The notes under the pieces: generated by a model | Seen by the model: the letters and a program-made list of their open reading frames with translations, nothing else | Told to the model about the DNA's origin: nothing | Databases searched by the model: none | Shown here: one piece after another, positions 1-13,020 of the stretch | How positions within the stretch are numbered: the stretch's first letter is position 1 | Layout: each line of letters begins with the position of its first letter | DNA from: Amphiura filiformis | Lineage: Eukaryota; Echinodermata; Ophiuroidea; Amphilepidida; Amphiuridae | Direction of reading: 5' to 3' | Assembly: GCF_039555335.1 (NCBI RefSeq) | Contig: NW_027305496.1 | Location: 1-64,000 of the forward strand | Length of the DNA stretch: 64,000 bases | Position numbers and translations under genes: made by a program

Positions 1-2456
1 TGTCAACTGCCATACAATGCCCAAAGCATAATCATACTTTTGAGTGGCGCTCAATGGACAATATTCTTAAACAGCTCCCCATTTCACCCTTCGGTAGGTG
101 TCATGCCAGGGCCAAACATTTTGGTGTTTATCTGTGGCATCGGGGGTCGATGCTGTGCGTTACACGCAATGCATGTTAAAAACGTGACGCGTAAAGAGCG
201 TGGTGCACTCCGCAAGTACAAATTACACAGCAGGTGGCGCGTCCAAGAAGCATTTACACACTTATTGCACTGAAATATTTATTCTCATACCTCCAGTTTC
301 CGAGGTCTATTTACTTTGTACTTCTATGTGGACAGACTGTAGCTGCTGTTTTTGTGTGTGTGTCGGTAGTAAGCCCCACTCGTCTTATAGACCGTATGCA
401 ATATTTACATCATAAAAAAACACTGTCCAGAGAACAATATACAGGGTGTAACAATAAAATTTATACAATTGCATTTTGACTTCTCAGGAAAAAACTAAAA
501 GAGTTATGGCACAAAAAATATATGCAATACAATTAGTAATATCTTGGTTAAAAGAAGAGGTTTAGTTGGTTTCTTTACTAGCTTAGCTTGGGTTCAAAAG
601 TTGTGTCCGATTAATTAAAACGTCTAGAAAACGTGTTGGGCCACTTTTGCCATGTTTGCGCATATCAAGTTTGAACCATGTGGATATGCTAATCGTGCAT
701 TAAACATCAAAGAACTGACACAAAGTCAGTGGTGTTTCTTCATTATTTATAACATAACTTGTGAATGTGATATTTGTTTTAAATCTATGAAAGTCATGAA
801 ATTTCTTTCAAATTGTCTTTTAAATAAAGTAATTTCTCATATCCCTGAGATATCATTGGTAAAACTGAGAACAGTTTTTGCATCAGTACAAAATAATAAG
901 ATTTTGAAATTAAGTTCAGCTGGGCTTTTAGCTGTTCTGGGGAGACCACTATTGCCAGCATTTCTGTTAACAAATTCTACATACTTCTCATAGTTATATG
1001 TAATTGTATGCCTTGATGGAAGACTTGAGTTTGCAAAATGAGCTATAAATAATCTTATGGTTTCTGCTTGACTCCATGTGATGTCACAATAAAAATACAC
1101 TCTTCCAACGTGAATTGGGGTTGAAGTTTACAATGTTGAGCTGCAGCCATGATATCTAGTAAATGTGACCCGGCAGCACAAATGAGCCTTAAATTCCCTA
1201 AATTGTATTCTGAGTTACGGTATAAAATGTGTACGAAGGTCGTATTCATCGGTAACTTAAGCTGGCGCGACATCTGACTCATTTTGATAGTCACAACACC
1301 AATCAATAATCCTATTATTGAAGTGGATAATAAGCTTCTACCTTAGATGGCTATAGAACTTTTAATAGCTCTGGTCTTTGTTTGCTTTTGCTAAATCCTG
1401 TTGCATTGTATTTTGTATAGGTATGCATAACCAACAATTAACAATGAGAGAACTTTCTTAAACCTCGTTGACTTGGGATGATTTGAAATGACCGCCAATT
1501 ATGACTGTTTGATATTTATTGCCAGCAATGTGGAAAAAGAGACACATGTATAAACGAAACAAGCTATAATTTTGTTGAAGGTGCAAAGTTTAACAAACCA
1601 TAACCCGCTTCTGGATATCGTTTGAAGTCAAATGATATACCATTTTTAAGTTTATGATGTTTATTTTTAAACACGAAATAAAACAAAATTGACACAGGAA
1701 GGAATTTACGGCTCATTCGCCGTGGACGGTCACAAATGAGGTTGTTATGTCAGTGCTTAGTTGTGACTTTCAAAAACTCAAGGAGATATTATATAAGGTA
1801 ATCATTTCTACCACTTTGAATGCCCCATTGTTTAAAAGTACCTATCATAAGATCATCGTCCATGGTTCAACTCTATTCAGTCACTTTTGTAACACTTTAG
1901 ACAAAGCGGTTTTAAGACTAGGTTACATAATTGGCCATATCTTCACTTTTATACCGTCGATTTTATTGAAACAAAGCTTAGCTGGTGGCTACAGAAATTA
2001 TCTTGATAGACATATATACAAAACACAACATAAGCGGCATACTTGTGTCATTCTATTTTCAAAATTGTACAAATTTTATTGTAACAGCCTGTATCAGACA
2101 TGGATTTGAACAGGTAAAGACTGACAGCTGTGTAAATTACATTTTGTTACTGGAAATGCATCAGTGGCTAATACCATGAATGGAATTACAATGGATTACA
2201 AAAACAAATATTTCTTTGTCCGCAAGTTGGAATTTGTAAATCAAAGACTTGAACAGCTAGCTGCCAGTTGGGTTTGTGCTCTGTGAGCACACAGTGCCAG
2301 GCTGTTTACATGTAGATTTTACAAGCAAGTGGTCAATCATGATTAAAACTGCATTTTTATCATAAATAAAATTAAGGCACAATGTCTTATTTGGTCCTTT
2401 AGCAATATTGGTGCTCTGTTAGGTACTGATGGCCCTTTTTAACATACCCTGGTGAT
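1..2456. other. intergenic, no recognised gene
   Basis: I recognise no gene, RNA or mobile element here. The longest open stretches are two overlapping - strand frames at about 837-1306. Their translation contains no motif I know, and changing frame is needed to join them. The sequence is AT-rich and non-repetitive by eye, so an old decayed element is possible. Confidence 0.5.
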
Positions 2457-2814
2457 TTAAGGGGGACTACACCCCTAACCAATTTTGTGCCTATTTTTGC
2501 ATTTTTCTCAAAAATTATAGCGCATTGGTGACAAGTAAGATATGTTTAGTATAGGGGCAAGGAATACAACTACTGCACTGAAAATTCAGCAACTCAAGGC
2601 AAGTAGTTATTGATTTATTGATTAAATATTGGTTTTCCCTCATTTTTGACTGTAACTCCACAATTGTTGTCTGTGTTGAAATAAAATTTCCAGTGCAGTA
2701 GTTGTAGTCCTTGCCCCTATAATATACATACCTTACTTGTCACCAATGCCCTATAATTTTTGAGAAAAATGCAAAAATAGGCACAAAATTGGGCAGGGTG
2801 TAGTACCCCCTTAA
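2457..2814. mobile_element. TTAA-bounded foldback MITE
   Basis: A 358-bp element starts and ends with TTAA, and its outer ~130 bp on each side are inverted copies (TTAAGGGGGACTACACCCC at the left, its complement at the right). It has no coding capacity. TTAA target duplication is the habit of the piggyBac superfamily, so a piggyBac-mobilised MITE is the likely class. Confidence 0.8.
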
Positions 2815-3382
2815 TAAATTGGATAATTAACATTTGCATAAAAATTAACATTTGCATAATAGTTAACATTTGTTATCGTTTTTCATTTAAATAAAAAGCA
2901 AAAGCACTATGCAAAAGAACCATCGGTATTTATAGGAACACCAATCACTCTATAGGAACAAATAATTTATTAAACTTTGTGCCTAATATGTGAGAGTTAT
3001 AGTGCAAGAAACTATCTGAAGGCTGCAGAAAAAATAAATAATGGGTGTCTTTCCGAGTGTTCTCAAATGCATACACGTCTCATTTGATGTGCTTTGATTA
3101 CCATAGTGCGAGTTGGGAGCTGAAATCAACTTGCAGTTGAAAAAAAGGTGTTTGTGGCAGCCAGAAACTCAAGTAGGGAGTCAAATGATGTCAACTGGTA
3201 CATTTGGTTGAAACATGACCATTAAACTGGATCTGTGTCATTGCTTCTGGAATTTGGAGGCAGGGTAAACTCTTGCGGAAATACCAAAACATCTGATCAA
3301 GGTTTTCGCTCCAAGCAGAGGTTTGAGGTGATATTTACTGAACATAAATACCAATAAGTGCTCGTCAGAACTGAAACCCTGG

Positions 3383-3487
3383 GCCAAATGTTATAAACTT
3401 AATGTACACAAAGAAACAGCGTAAGTTCATTGCACAACCAAGAATCCGCACAGTTGTTTTGTACTGTAAGTTTATAACATTTTGTCC
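3383..3487. repeat. short inverted-repeat element
   Basis: Arms reading AAATGTTATAAACTTA at the left and the complementary TAAGTTTATAACATTT at the right enclose about 55 bp. It is probably a very small MITE or a hairpin. The surrounding 2815-3784 stretch otherwise shows nothing I can name. Confidence 0.5.
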
Positions 3488-3784
3488 GGGGGGCATTCAA
3501 ACTTTGTGAGTACGGTACCACTTTTAAGAGCCATATTTCAAGCTCCTCCCATGTTCCAAAAAACTGGTACATTGGAGGTGTATTTCAGGTGTGATGAATG
3601 CCAATTGCTGACGAAGTCAAACCCCTATCAATTTGATAATAACAGAACAATGTTGCATAAAGTTAGAAATTGTATCCCGATAAAGGTTAAATTCAGCCTC
3701 CCTAAATCCACCATTTTAAGCAAATTTGCTACATTATGAGCACCATAATGTCAACTCTTGGAAAGTATATTTTCTATCAAACAA

Positions 3785-4282
3785 TTAAAGCCTTAATGTA
3801 CGATCTTTTTAAATTTTTAGATTTTTCTTTTTTTCTTCTAAAATGATAATATACAATCATTATGAAAGTTCCCAATACATTTGGACGCGAAAAACATTGG
3901 GAATTTGCAAAGAAACAACATCATAATCTCCACCTCTATCACTCGAAACATCTCGCACTATTTGGATTAGGACAGCGAGTGCAGCCTCAGAGTTAGTCTC
4001 CTACGCGGCCAGTTTGGTTACGCTCCCTCCACATGTGGAGGGAGCGTAACCAAGCTAGTTTTGTACGAGACTACGGTTTGCGATCGTGGCCGACATAAAG
4101 TCATAATCTAAAAAATTATGACTTTATGTCGGACCAACAGAAAATCGTCCCGTTTTACTACAAATAGGACGAATTTGACAGTTTGCTCATAGATTTAAGT
4201 TAGAACATATGTAAGTATTACAAATATGCCAAAAAATCGGTTTTGAAAAAAATAAAGGTAAATTCTGAAAAAGATCGTACAG
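3785..4282. mobile_element. TTAA MITE family with TAATGTACGAT ends, copy 1
   Basis: It shares TTAAAG..TAATGTACGATCT ends and a central palindrome (GACATAAAGTCATAAT and its complement) with copies at 11729-12092 and 35287-35661. This copy is longer because of extra internal sequence, including the hairpin at 3994-4073. Its right end is eroded after AGATCGTACA. Confidence 0.7.
3994..4073. repeat. 80-bp imperfect palindrome
   Basis: The two 40-bp arms meet at ACATGT (centre 4033/4034). The inner 26 bp of each arm (GTTACGCTCCCTCCACA and beyond) pair perfectly and the outer part is diverged. It sits inside a TTAA MITE, so it is probably a nested foldback insertion. Confidence 0.75.
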
Positions 4283-4479
4283 TAGGCCTACACCATATCC
4301 CGACACACCCAAACTAATCCTTTAGTTATTATGCAGACCCCTTCCAGTCTTGGGATTTTGCGAAAAATATTCCATACTATACCCAAGATAGCAACATTTA
4401 CTACTTAGCTATCCACCGAAGATAGATTAATAATAAGGTCAAACAAAGGTTGCAAGTAAATGTTAAACGTTGGATTATA

Positions 4480-5519
4480 TAGGGTAAATTGGGGTAAATG
4501 GAACGGTGGGGTAAATGGAACGCTGAGAATACAATTCCCTCAATCAAGAAAAAAATTGGGCAACATCATACCGACTGTTCCATTTACCCCAACGCCATAC
4601 GTTCTGCTTTCGTTTCATACCCCAAGCGTGGGTTTACTCGATCTTTGAGTGGAAGAAAATCTCAAATGTTGTCACTGACCTTGAAGTGGTGCTACGGTTC
4701 AGTGAACATTACTAATTTAAGGGTATTGATTCCTAAATATTTGAATGTTGTGCTGAGAGTTGTCTTACAATATTGGCAATATGTTTGTTTTCTACAATAA
4801 CATAAATGTTTTAAACAATAAAATAGCAGATTTTAATGATGAAATTATGCAAATTAATATGCTAATTAGCTAATTAATTAGTTTGGTGTTCCATTTACCC
4901 CACAACAGATCCACTTGGGGTAAATGGAACACGGGTGACTGACTTCAAATATATATAACATGTTAATATTTTTTTTACTAATTGGTTTAATTATTATGAA
5001 ATTATATACTACAAATAACTAATTCATGGTAGATTAGGCCTCCTATTGATTTTTAAAAATCTGAAAACCATTTTTTCTGTTATATACCGAGAGAAAGTGT
5101 TTTTTTACGTGGTATTTTACCATGTTTATAAAAAAACATGAAAACAAAATTATTTTTGTTAATCTTTTGTTTAGTCACAAAATATATGTTAAATAAAATA
5201 TTCTGATGTCTTTTCAATGTAAATATAGCTATGAATGTAGGCTCCTTGCAAGTAATGCCCCTTGTTCCAATTACCCAACCCACTGTTCCATTTACCCCAA
5301 TTTGTTGGGGTAACTGGAACACCATGACCATGCATGTATATGGACCGATACAAGAAACAAAGCCATAAAATGGGAGTTTATCTGTTAAAACAAGTTGTAA
5401 AAACATATTATCTACTTATTGAAACAAACAAAAATCATATAGGGGGGCCCTATGGATACCCTCCTGACCACAGAAAGTGATTTATTGCTTAAGCGTTCCA
5501 TTTACCCCAATTTACCCTA
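4480..5519. mobile_element. TA-flanked 1-kb element with GGGGTAAATGGAAC motifs
   Basis: Terminal inverted repeats GGGTAAATTGGGGTAAATGG are flanked by TA on both sides. The motif GGGGTAAATGGAAC or its complement recurs inside, near 4502, 4574, 4890, 4917, 5285 and 5306, in both orientations, giving a set of nested hairpins. No transposase frame is visible. TA duplication fits Tc1/mariner-type or similar mobilisation; that class is an inference. Confidence 0.75.
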
Positions 5520-6004
5520 AAGGTTATAAAACGTTTAATATAACATTTTTGCCACAAAAGATTCTAATGTTGCTGTGAGAAGTCCCCCCCCCCCCCACCG
5601 TGGATGCTTGACGCCCTGATATTTAAGAATTGTATGCCTTCTTTTTAGCCCATGCTTGACCATTTTCGTCAAATTATGATCCCTTCTCCCCTTGAAATAG
5701 TTTTGCACCCCCATCCCCTCGTCCACAGGTTTTCAAAAGTGAGCGGGGGGCACGGGTCGCGATTCCCTCGACTGCTCAAAATGAAAGCTGGACATCAACA
5801 CATTTGTAACAGGAAAAGTACGGAAATCCCCCTTAAACAATTGTGCCAATGAGTTTGCAAAAAAACCCGATTTAAACCGAATTACCAATGAAATATGCAG
5901 ATATGGCCTACAAGAATAGTACAAAGCCAAAATTTCTGAAATTTAGGTCTCCAGTAGATCTTAAAACCATAAAAGAACGGAAGTGTCTATTATATGCTTC
6001 ACGC

Positions 6005-6422
6005 TATAATTAAAGGCAGAGATAACAAGATTTTATCGCGTCTGACGTCATCTGGCAATCAAATTCGAGCACGGTTTGTTTACAAGTGTCGTGATGATGA
6101 CTTGCTTAACGCGGCGGTATAATCGGGCGCCTTACTGTTAATTTTGCACCTTCAAACATGCAAAGCATCTCAAAAGTTAAATCTTTATAGTAGGAAACTT
6201 TCTTTCGCGAAGGCACCATGTCAACAATGCCTAAAAAAGGCCTTGTAAAAGTACGTAATTTTTCGCCATTTGCTGCTATTCCTTTTCTCCGATCAGCACC
6301 AGATAGATCGGTCTTCCTTTTATGCGATATTATTAAAATAACCTGTGTAAACCAATCAAGGATCGTAATTGACAGTGACATCAGACGCGATAAAATCTTT
6401 GTATCTCTGTCTTTAATTATAT
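6005..6422. mobile_element. TATAATTAAAG-ended MITE, copy 1
   Basis: The ends TATAATTAAAGGCAGAGATA and the complementary TATCTCTGTCTTTAATTATA are inverted repeats of about 45 bp that continue into the TGACGTCA region. A second copy lies at 55306-55724 with the whole interior conserved, including a central stretch (about 6218-6320) that stays readable on both strands in both copies. No function is assigned to that stretch. Confidence 0.75.
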
Positions 6423-6474
6423 AGACGAATCCATCGAGCCAAGTGATGGTCAGAATTCAGTCGGCCATTTAATA

Positions 6475-6884
6475 CTCCCGGGGGAGGGGGGGGGGGCACA
6501 TCTAAAATTTTGGTGGGTATGCTCACCCGGAATTTTGAGGTGGTGGGTCTTTGGGAGCTGATGGCGTACCGGTAAAAGGGGGTCTTTCGGAGCTGCGAAC
6601 CGGGCTGTGAACAAGTAAAATGGGGTCTTTTAGGAGCTGCGAAAAGTCAAAATCAAGGGTCTTTCTTGGCTTTTTGTTTGAAAATCGCCTGAAAAAACAA
6701 GAAATATGAGGAATGAGCAATTTTTGGGTCTTTTAGAGCTGAAATTATCAAAATCAAGGGTCTTTCGGAGCTTTATTTTGGTCAACTATAGGGGGTCTTT
6801 CGGAGCTGCGAAACCCAAAAAGGGGGGTCTTTCCGGGGGAGCATACCTGTATGGTCATTTGTGTTGAGTGCCCCCGGGCCATTA
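6475..6884 (+). repeat. GGGTCTTTCGGAGCTG repeat, copy 1
   Basis: A ~400-bp unit is built from repeated variants of GGGTCTTTCGGAGCTGCGAA, bounded by C/G-rich runs. Copies in the opposite orientation lie at 31130-31530 and 39888-40281. Open frames inside are by-products of the repeat and should not be taken as genes. Confidence 0.8.
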
Positions 6885-7248
6885 CTGGCCCGTCTGCACC
6901 AAACTGGTGTTGTTACTGCCCAATTGGGTGGATTAAATCCGCTTAAAAATCGATGTTGAATTGTATTGTGTTGTAAACTTTCATCATTCTTTTGTCTACG
7001 TATAACACGGGTGATGGAATGCAGTTTAATATCCCCACCAAGGCCACACCAGGTGGGATAGACCTAAGGGGGGACCCAGCTATGGCTGCCATGGAGGTAT
7101 AGGAATGCGTGAAATTGGATTAGTCTATAGCAGGGAATAAGACAATAAGACGCAATCATATCCTATTAGTTAGGGGGAAAAGTTCACTTTGGTGACCACT
7201 CTCTGGCTAGTAAGGTTTGACGATTGATTCGACTTCTATGGACCATTT

Positions 7249-7653
7249 AGTAGGGATAACCATCAAAATTTCATGTTGACCCTATTGCTACAAAAGATTG
7301 TTTTCTGAGTAGAACTAATCAACAGAAGTATTTTGGTGGTTAAATGGTCAAAATCGGTCAAAAACTTTTCGAATTATGAATTATCAAAGTTTCCCATTCT
7401 GACCGGTCATTGGAACGAAATAAAATGACAAGGTCCAAAAATAGCAGTTGGGAGCAAAATTGGCATAAGCATATATTTACCTTTATATATTTCTTTATTT
7501 TAACATATTTGCAAACATGAAACAAGCATATTGTGAAAGTATCAAAGGGTTTCTTATGAAATGGCACTTAACTAGTCACTGGCATAACTGATTTTTTCAA
7601 ACCAAGGCATTGAAATCATGCATTTAGAGGACATTTGCCAAAAATCATCCAAG
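7249..7653 (+). repeat. 405-bp dispersed repeat, copy 1
   Basis: This segment matches 16535-16939 over the same 405-bp length without indels and with only a few substitutions. A 69-codon - strand frame is therefore present in both copies, but it resembles no protein I know. The flanking block 7161-7247 recurs inverted at 23293-23390. Confidence 0.8.
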
Positions 7654-7689
7654 TAATGGATATATTCTGTAGATTTAGGTTTTGTCTGT

Positions 7690-8400
7690 GACTGCTAATG
7701 TGAGGCCGCCGTAGGTCGTACGGGGCTCAAACTCGGTGGGTGGGTGTAGCTCTGTCCTGGCAAGAAGAAGTTTATGTTCGTTAAGTCATCCGACCCCGGG
7801 GCCCCTCCCAGGGGTCATTTGAGGTCAAATGACTAAAACTGTCATATGGGCATGAAACTAGGTCGTACAGGACTCAAACTCGGTGGGTGGGTGTAGTTCT
7901 GTCCTGGCAAGAAGATGTTTATGTTCGTTAAGTCGTCCGACCCCAGGGCTCCCTCCCAGGGGTCATTTGAGGTCAAATGACTAAAACAGTCATATGGGCA
8001 TGAAACTAGGTCCTACAGGGCTCAAACTCGGTGGGTGGGTGTAGTTCTGTCCTGGCAAGAAGATGTCTATGTTCGTTAAGTCATCCGACCACGGGGTCCC
8101 CTCCCAGGTGTCATCTAAGGTCAAATTACTAAAAAGTGTCGTATGGGCATGAAACTTGGTAGGTACAGTCAACATTTAAAGCAGCATTTTTGAAGGTCAT
8201 TTTGGGGTCATCCAAGGTCACCACGGGTCATCTGAGGTCAAATTAGTAAAAGCTCATATATGGGCATGAAACTTGGTAGGTACAGTCAACATTTAGAGTT
8301 ATAAGTTTAGGTCATTTTGGGGTCATCCAATGTCACCCTGGGGTCATCTGAGGTCAAATTAGTAAAAATTGCCATCTGGGCATGTCACCATCAGCCTGGT
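7690..8400 (+). repeat. GGTCA-rich tandem array
   Basis: Three units of about 148 bp carry CTCAAACTCGGTGGGTGGGT and GGGGTCATTTGAGGTCAAAT. Two shorter units of about 120 bp follow, starting near GGGCATGAAACTTGGTAGGT. The phrase GGCTCAAACTC is shared with the array at 47440-48260, so the two are related. Confidence 0.7.
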
Positions 8401-9289
8401 AATCGCGCCCAGCCGAGAACCGCCAAATATGGGTAACCGCCTAGTCTATTTTAAAACTGATGCATCAATGACTATGTTCATCATGTCATATAGAGGCCTT
8501 GCATGCGACGTATCATCCCGTAAATATGGCGGACTACTCAAATGCATTCAACAAAAGCATGATTGCAATCTACCGTGACAGTTCGTCTCACACACATAAT
8601 CCTGCACTACGATCAAATAGGTTGATGACAACATTTGATTGAATGGACTGCACTCCGCCATAACTACGGTGAAGGACACCGGTTGAAAACCTTTGTTTGG
8701 AGCCAATCAATAATTTCATGCAGGGCCTCTATTGTATCATTCTCACATAGATATAGAAATACTAAATTCGTTCACTATCTATATTTTTACTTCTAGTAGA
8801 GCTCCAATCTAAGGGTTAAAGTTATGTTTTAGGTTAGGTTAGGATTTTTTAAAAGTACCCAGTACAGTGCGCGAAAATTTTAGCATAGGCCGATTGAAAC
8901 TAAACTGGTGAAATATGGGACAAAAGTGGAATAAATTCGCGCAAAGCGCTAAAAATGGCATTCTGTGGCTATAAAATGGCCAAATATGAGGTTAATTTCG
9001 ACACAAACCAATACACAGGCGTCAATATTGGGGGTGATTATATTGACCATCCCCTGGCAAAATATTGTGGCATTTATCCCCCCGATCTACGCCTATGTAA
9101 TTTTAATTTAGAGCCCTGTGACTCCATCGGTCTCCCTCTCCCTCTCTCCTCCCCCCCCCCTCCTTCCTTTTTTTCTTCCTCCCCTTGGCGGAAACTCTAA
9201 TAGGCACAAAGGACCAATATGCGATACGTAATCTATTTCCTCTTCTTTCTATATCTAACCTCCTTGGGCTAGTCCATACAGGACCAACG

Positions 9290-9331
9290 CAATATTTAGT
9301 ACTATAATCAACGCCGTCAGGCGTTGGTCCT
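9290..9331. repeat. tiny inverted-repeat element AGGACCAACGC, copy 1
   Basis: AGGACCAACGC and its complement bound about 42 bp. The same element with matching flanks (AGTCCATAC) lies in opposite orientation at 15442-15493, and a half copy lies near 39588. Confidence 0.65.
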
Positions 9332-11728
9332 TATAGATCCGACATATCCTCCCTTGGAAAGTCAAGGGAAATATCAAACTGACTAACCACGCCTACTGAC
9401 AGCTACTGACGATATTTAGCCAATCAGATTAGACTTGCCTTCCACCTGCCAACTACCAACTTCCAGCTTTGGATCTAACACCACTATTGCGTAACATTAT
9501 CGATAATCATGTCCATTCATTCATTCAATTTATCTATGTCCTCTTCAATCGCGATCAATGTTCATCATCCAGGTGAATGAGCATTGATCTGATTTTACTT
9601 CTTCACAGGGTTAATAAACCCGCGAGGTGGTAGGCAATTTTGGGCAACTATTGAAGATTTTCCCCGGGACTTTTGATAATAGAGGTTATCCACTTCACTC
9701 ATGTGTGACTTCTAACAAAAGGCACTGGTTCCCGTAGTATACCTCATTTAAACTAATTCAATGCACGACCTCGGAGTTACCTGTATGACTTTGGCGGGCT
9801 ATTTTGAAACAGTCATGGTTGCACATGCAGGTACTTCTTTAGAATGTCCTAAACAAGGTATAGCAGTCGTTGATAGGACATGCAGCTTATAGAACATGGA
9901 TAACCTCTATTCCTGTCCCATATAAATCAATGGTTAAGAAGATACTTGGCGATTATTTGACCCGTGATTCGGGCTGAAATGTTCTTTTTCAAGTTCTTCA
10001 CTTTGTAGGTTGCGCAAATTATACAGGGGTTTTTTTTTGGGGGGGCATCGTTTCATTTTATCATTAGGCCTCAGTTATTATTATTTGTTTTACAATAATA
10101 TAAAAATGGATGACGCCGCTATTTTGCATGCTTCGAATAACCTAGGAATTCAAGAAGTTACCCGCCAACAGACGAAGGGAGTTACAAGTTTTTTACATGG
10201 ACATGGTTTTCCGACAGGATATGGGAAGAGATTTATTTTCCAGTCAGCGCCAATTTGTGTTAATTTTCTTTAAAATGTCGACATCGCCATAAAATGTAGT
10301 CATCTACTTGATTAGTCCTATTCACTTTCTTTACTTACACAATATTTCAAGAATTTGTTTCCAAAAGGCATTAGTTCAATAGCTGTCTTGTGTAACATTT
10401 TGCTGGAATATTTTTACATTCTAAAGTTTAAATGACATTTAACGATTTGAATGGATATGTTTGCACATCTGGCTTATTCTCTTTCGATAATAGATTTGTC
10501 CCCTAAAATTGTCAAATCCAAGGTTTTAAAATGGCTGCCATTGCACTTGATGCCTTTTTCTTCTTCGCACGTGGGAAGTTAAAGGGATTTGCAATTATTT
10601 GCCAAAATTGTTATAACTATATATTCTACTACGCCAATGTTATTAGAGTGGCAAGGTTACTGCTACTCAATTTTTTCAAATAAAAAATCCCACAAAACAG
10701 TCTTTGGACTTAATGCCTTTTGGAGCCAAACTCTTCATTTAATGATGTTCAAATTTTCTCCATTATTTTAGGACCCTGGAATAAGCAAAAAAAGACCATC
10801 GCTTAATTTAATACATTTAATTTATGGGTAAAAATGGCATTTTTTTGGTGATTTTTGTTCAGTTTTGACCAAAAGAATTTTTATATGGGAAATTTTTTGA
10901 AAATTGACATATGCATCTTGCAAAGTGTATCAGTTTACTAAGATGGATGTTTGGATCAAAAACGTCAATCATAACATTTCTCTGCGACCTATGGTTTTTG
11001 ACCTATGACCCCTTGAAATTCATAAGTAGGCCTAAAACGGGTGTTTTTTAAAAAAAGGGATCCAAAAATTTTGAATCTATAAAAAAAAAAGTGGTTCTAA
11101 AAGTTTAACATATGTAGGAGGGTCAAAAAAGTTTTGACATACCGAAATCAAAATTTTCCAGCCCCCAAGTATTTATGAACGTTCCCTTACTAGCTCTTTT
11201 TAATACTGTATCTCTACCAAATATGGCAAATTAGGCCTATAAACATTTAGATTTTGCAGTGTTCCTCTTTTGGAGGCCTCATACAAACAGACGGATGCCA
11301 AAAATTGAAAAACGATGAAAGCAGTGCACTTTTTAAAATTTTGTCTTGTCTTGTCTTTTCTTGTTTGTAACTTTGAAATAAAACAAAGACCAGAAAAGTA
11401 TTACTATCAACGGAGCGGAGAGCCGTTGCCTCAGCTCCGTCCGTGAATGACGTAGTTAAAAGTGATGAATCCCATTCCCCTCGGTTAAAACGAGAAGACC
11501 ATGTTTTTTTTAAAGATTTGATATTAAAATAGCTTAAATCAAAACCCTAAATTCAAATAGTAATCACAGGCCCTTTCATGCCTTCGGGATTAAAGAAATA
11601 TGCTGTGATTTTTCCGTTCCTTTTTTTTCACATGCATTTGAAATATCAACACATTCAACAGTAGGCCTACTTGCGAGTTGTATCGCCTTTTATTTTATTT
11701 TACTCACTCGGTTATTTCCAGTTAGGTG
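9332..11728. other. intergenic, no recognised gene
   Basis: No coding motif is recognised. The block 9765-9885 recurs at about 17200-17310, so part of this is an old dispersed repeat. The open frames around 10010-10770 lack any familiar motif, and the stretch is low in complexity (runs of T and A). Confidence 0.45.
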
Positions 11729-12092
11729 TTAAAGGCTTAATGTACGATTTCTTCACATTTTAAATTTGTCATTATATATTCAAAATGCTGAAATAATACC
11801 AGTAATAGGCCCTAATTATCGGGAATGGTTTCTGTCCATTTTGAACTGAAATAATGAGGTAAACACTGCTTCTGGCCGTTTAACACGCAGTTCTATAGAA
11901 GGACATAAAGTCATAATTCTTGAATTATGACTTTATGTCGAACTTTGCTCTGTTTACCTACAAACACAACAAATTTGGCTGATTCCATTTAGATTTGTTG
12001 TTACATGTGTATACATTACAAATATGCCATAAAATCAGGTTTGAAAAAAATTAACCAAATTCATATTATAAGATCGTACAATATGACTTTAA
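11729..12092. mobile_element. TTAA MITE family with TAATGTACGAT ends, copy 2
   Basis: TTAA at both ends, inverted termini TTAAAGGCTTAATGTACGAT and the complement, and the central palindrome GGACATAAAGTCATAATTC. It is close in sequence to the copy at 35287-35661 through its whole length. Confidence 0.8.
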
Positions 12093-12460
12093 TAAATCAA
12101 AGTTCAGTTCCAAATAAACGGTGTGTAGAATTGATGTTCTTTTAGCTTTTTTAATGGTATCACGGTTAGGCCTATCGACAAATGTGACAATATTAAATAA
12201 AAAAAGAACACAAACCTAGAATCATACAAATGACTTTTTGTTAACACTGATTAGGCCTACATTATCTCTGCACTGATATAGCAACAAAAAACTTAAATCA
12301 TTTAATTCATACCAGCCCGATTTAAGCGCGCTTCAGACTCCGTATTGTACGTACAATATTGTATGTACAATACTTTTCGTGACGTCAAAAAGTATTACAC
12401 GTGCAATAAATAGTATGAGAGGCTAGTATGTACCGGGAAAATATATATTTTGCTACAATC

Positions 12461-12656
12461 ATTCGCCACTTGCACGGTTCCGCCATTATGCACTATGTGC
12501 GGGGAGAGCCTCGAACTGGCAGCATACATGAATGGGAATTGAACCAGTCATATACATTCTGTGTAAGGTTACGTAATTCTTCCTTTCATGTATGCTGCCA
12601 GTTCGAGGCTCTCCCCGCATATAGTGCATAATGGCGGAACCGTGCAAGTTGCGAAT
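12461..12656. repeat. nested 196-bp foldback
   Basis: Arms of about 75 bp start with ATTCGCCACTTGCACGGTTC at the left and end with the complementary sequence at the right, around a ~45-bp spacer. It lies just inside the left end of the 2.8-kb element and is probably a later foldback insertion. Confidence 0.75.
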
Positions 12657-12945
12657 AGGTTGCTTAATTGATACGGAGTTGCCAAATTTCTAAGAGTTCT
12701 AAATTTAGTGAGTGCACGGAATGATGAACATCTTTTAATGTCTTCTTGTATTCAACCATGGTAGGTATCATAATACCTACCATGATTCAACTGTACTTGA
12801 ATTATTATATAATCAATGGGCACCTTTTTAAAGTTAATAATACGTCGTATTAATACTAATATTAATAATATTAAAATTGTAATAATAATATAAATGGCAC
12901 ATTCAGATCTTATTTATTTATTTATAGATTTATCTATTTAGGCCT

Positions 12946-12947
12946 AT

Positions 12948-13018
<71 letters not shown>

Positions 13019-13020
13019 TT
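12946..13020. repeat. (TTTA)n microsatellite
   Basis: About 18 uninterrupted TTTA units. Confidence 0.95.

Noticed and set aside
837-1306. Possible - strand gene
   Set aside because: Two overlapping frames give no recognisable protein and need a frame change; left as unannotated.
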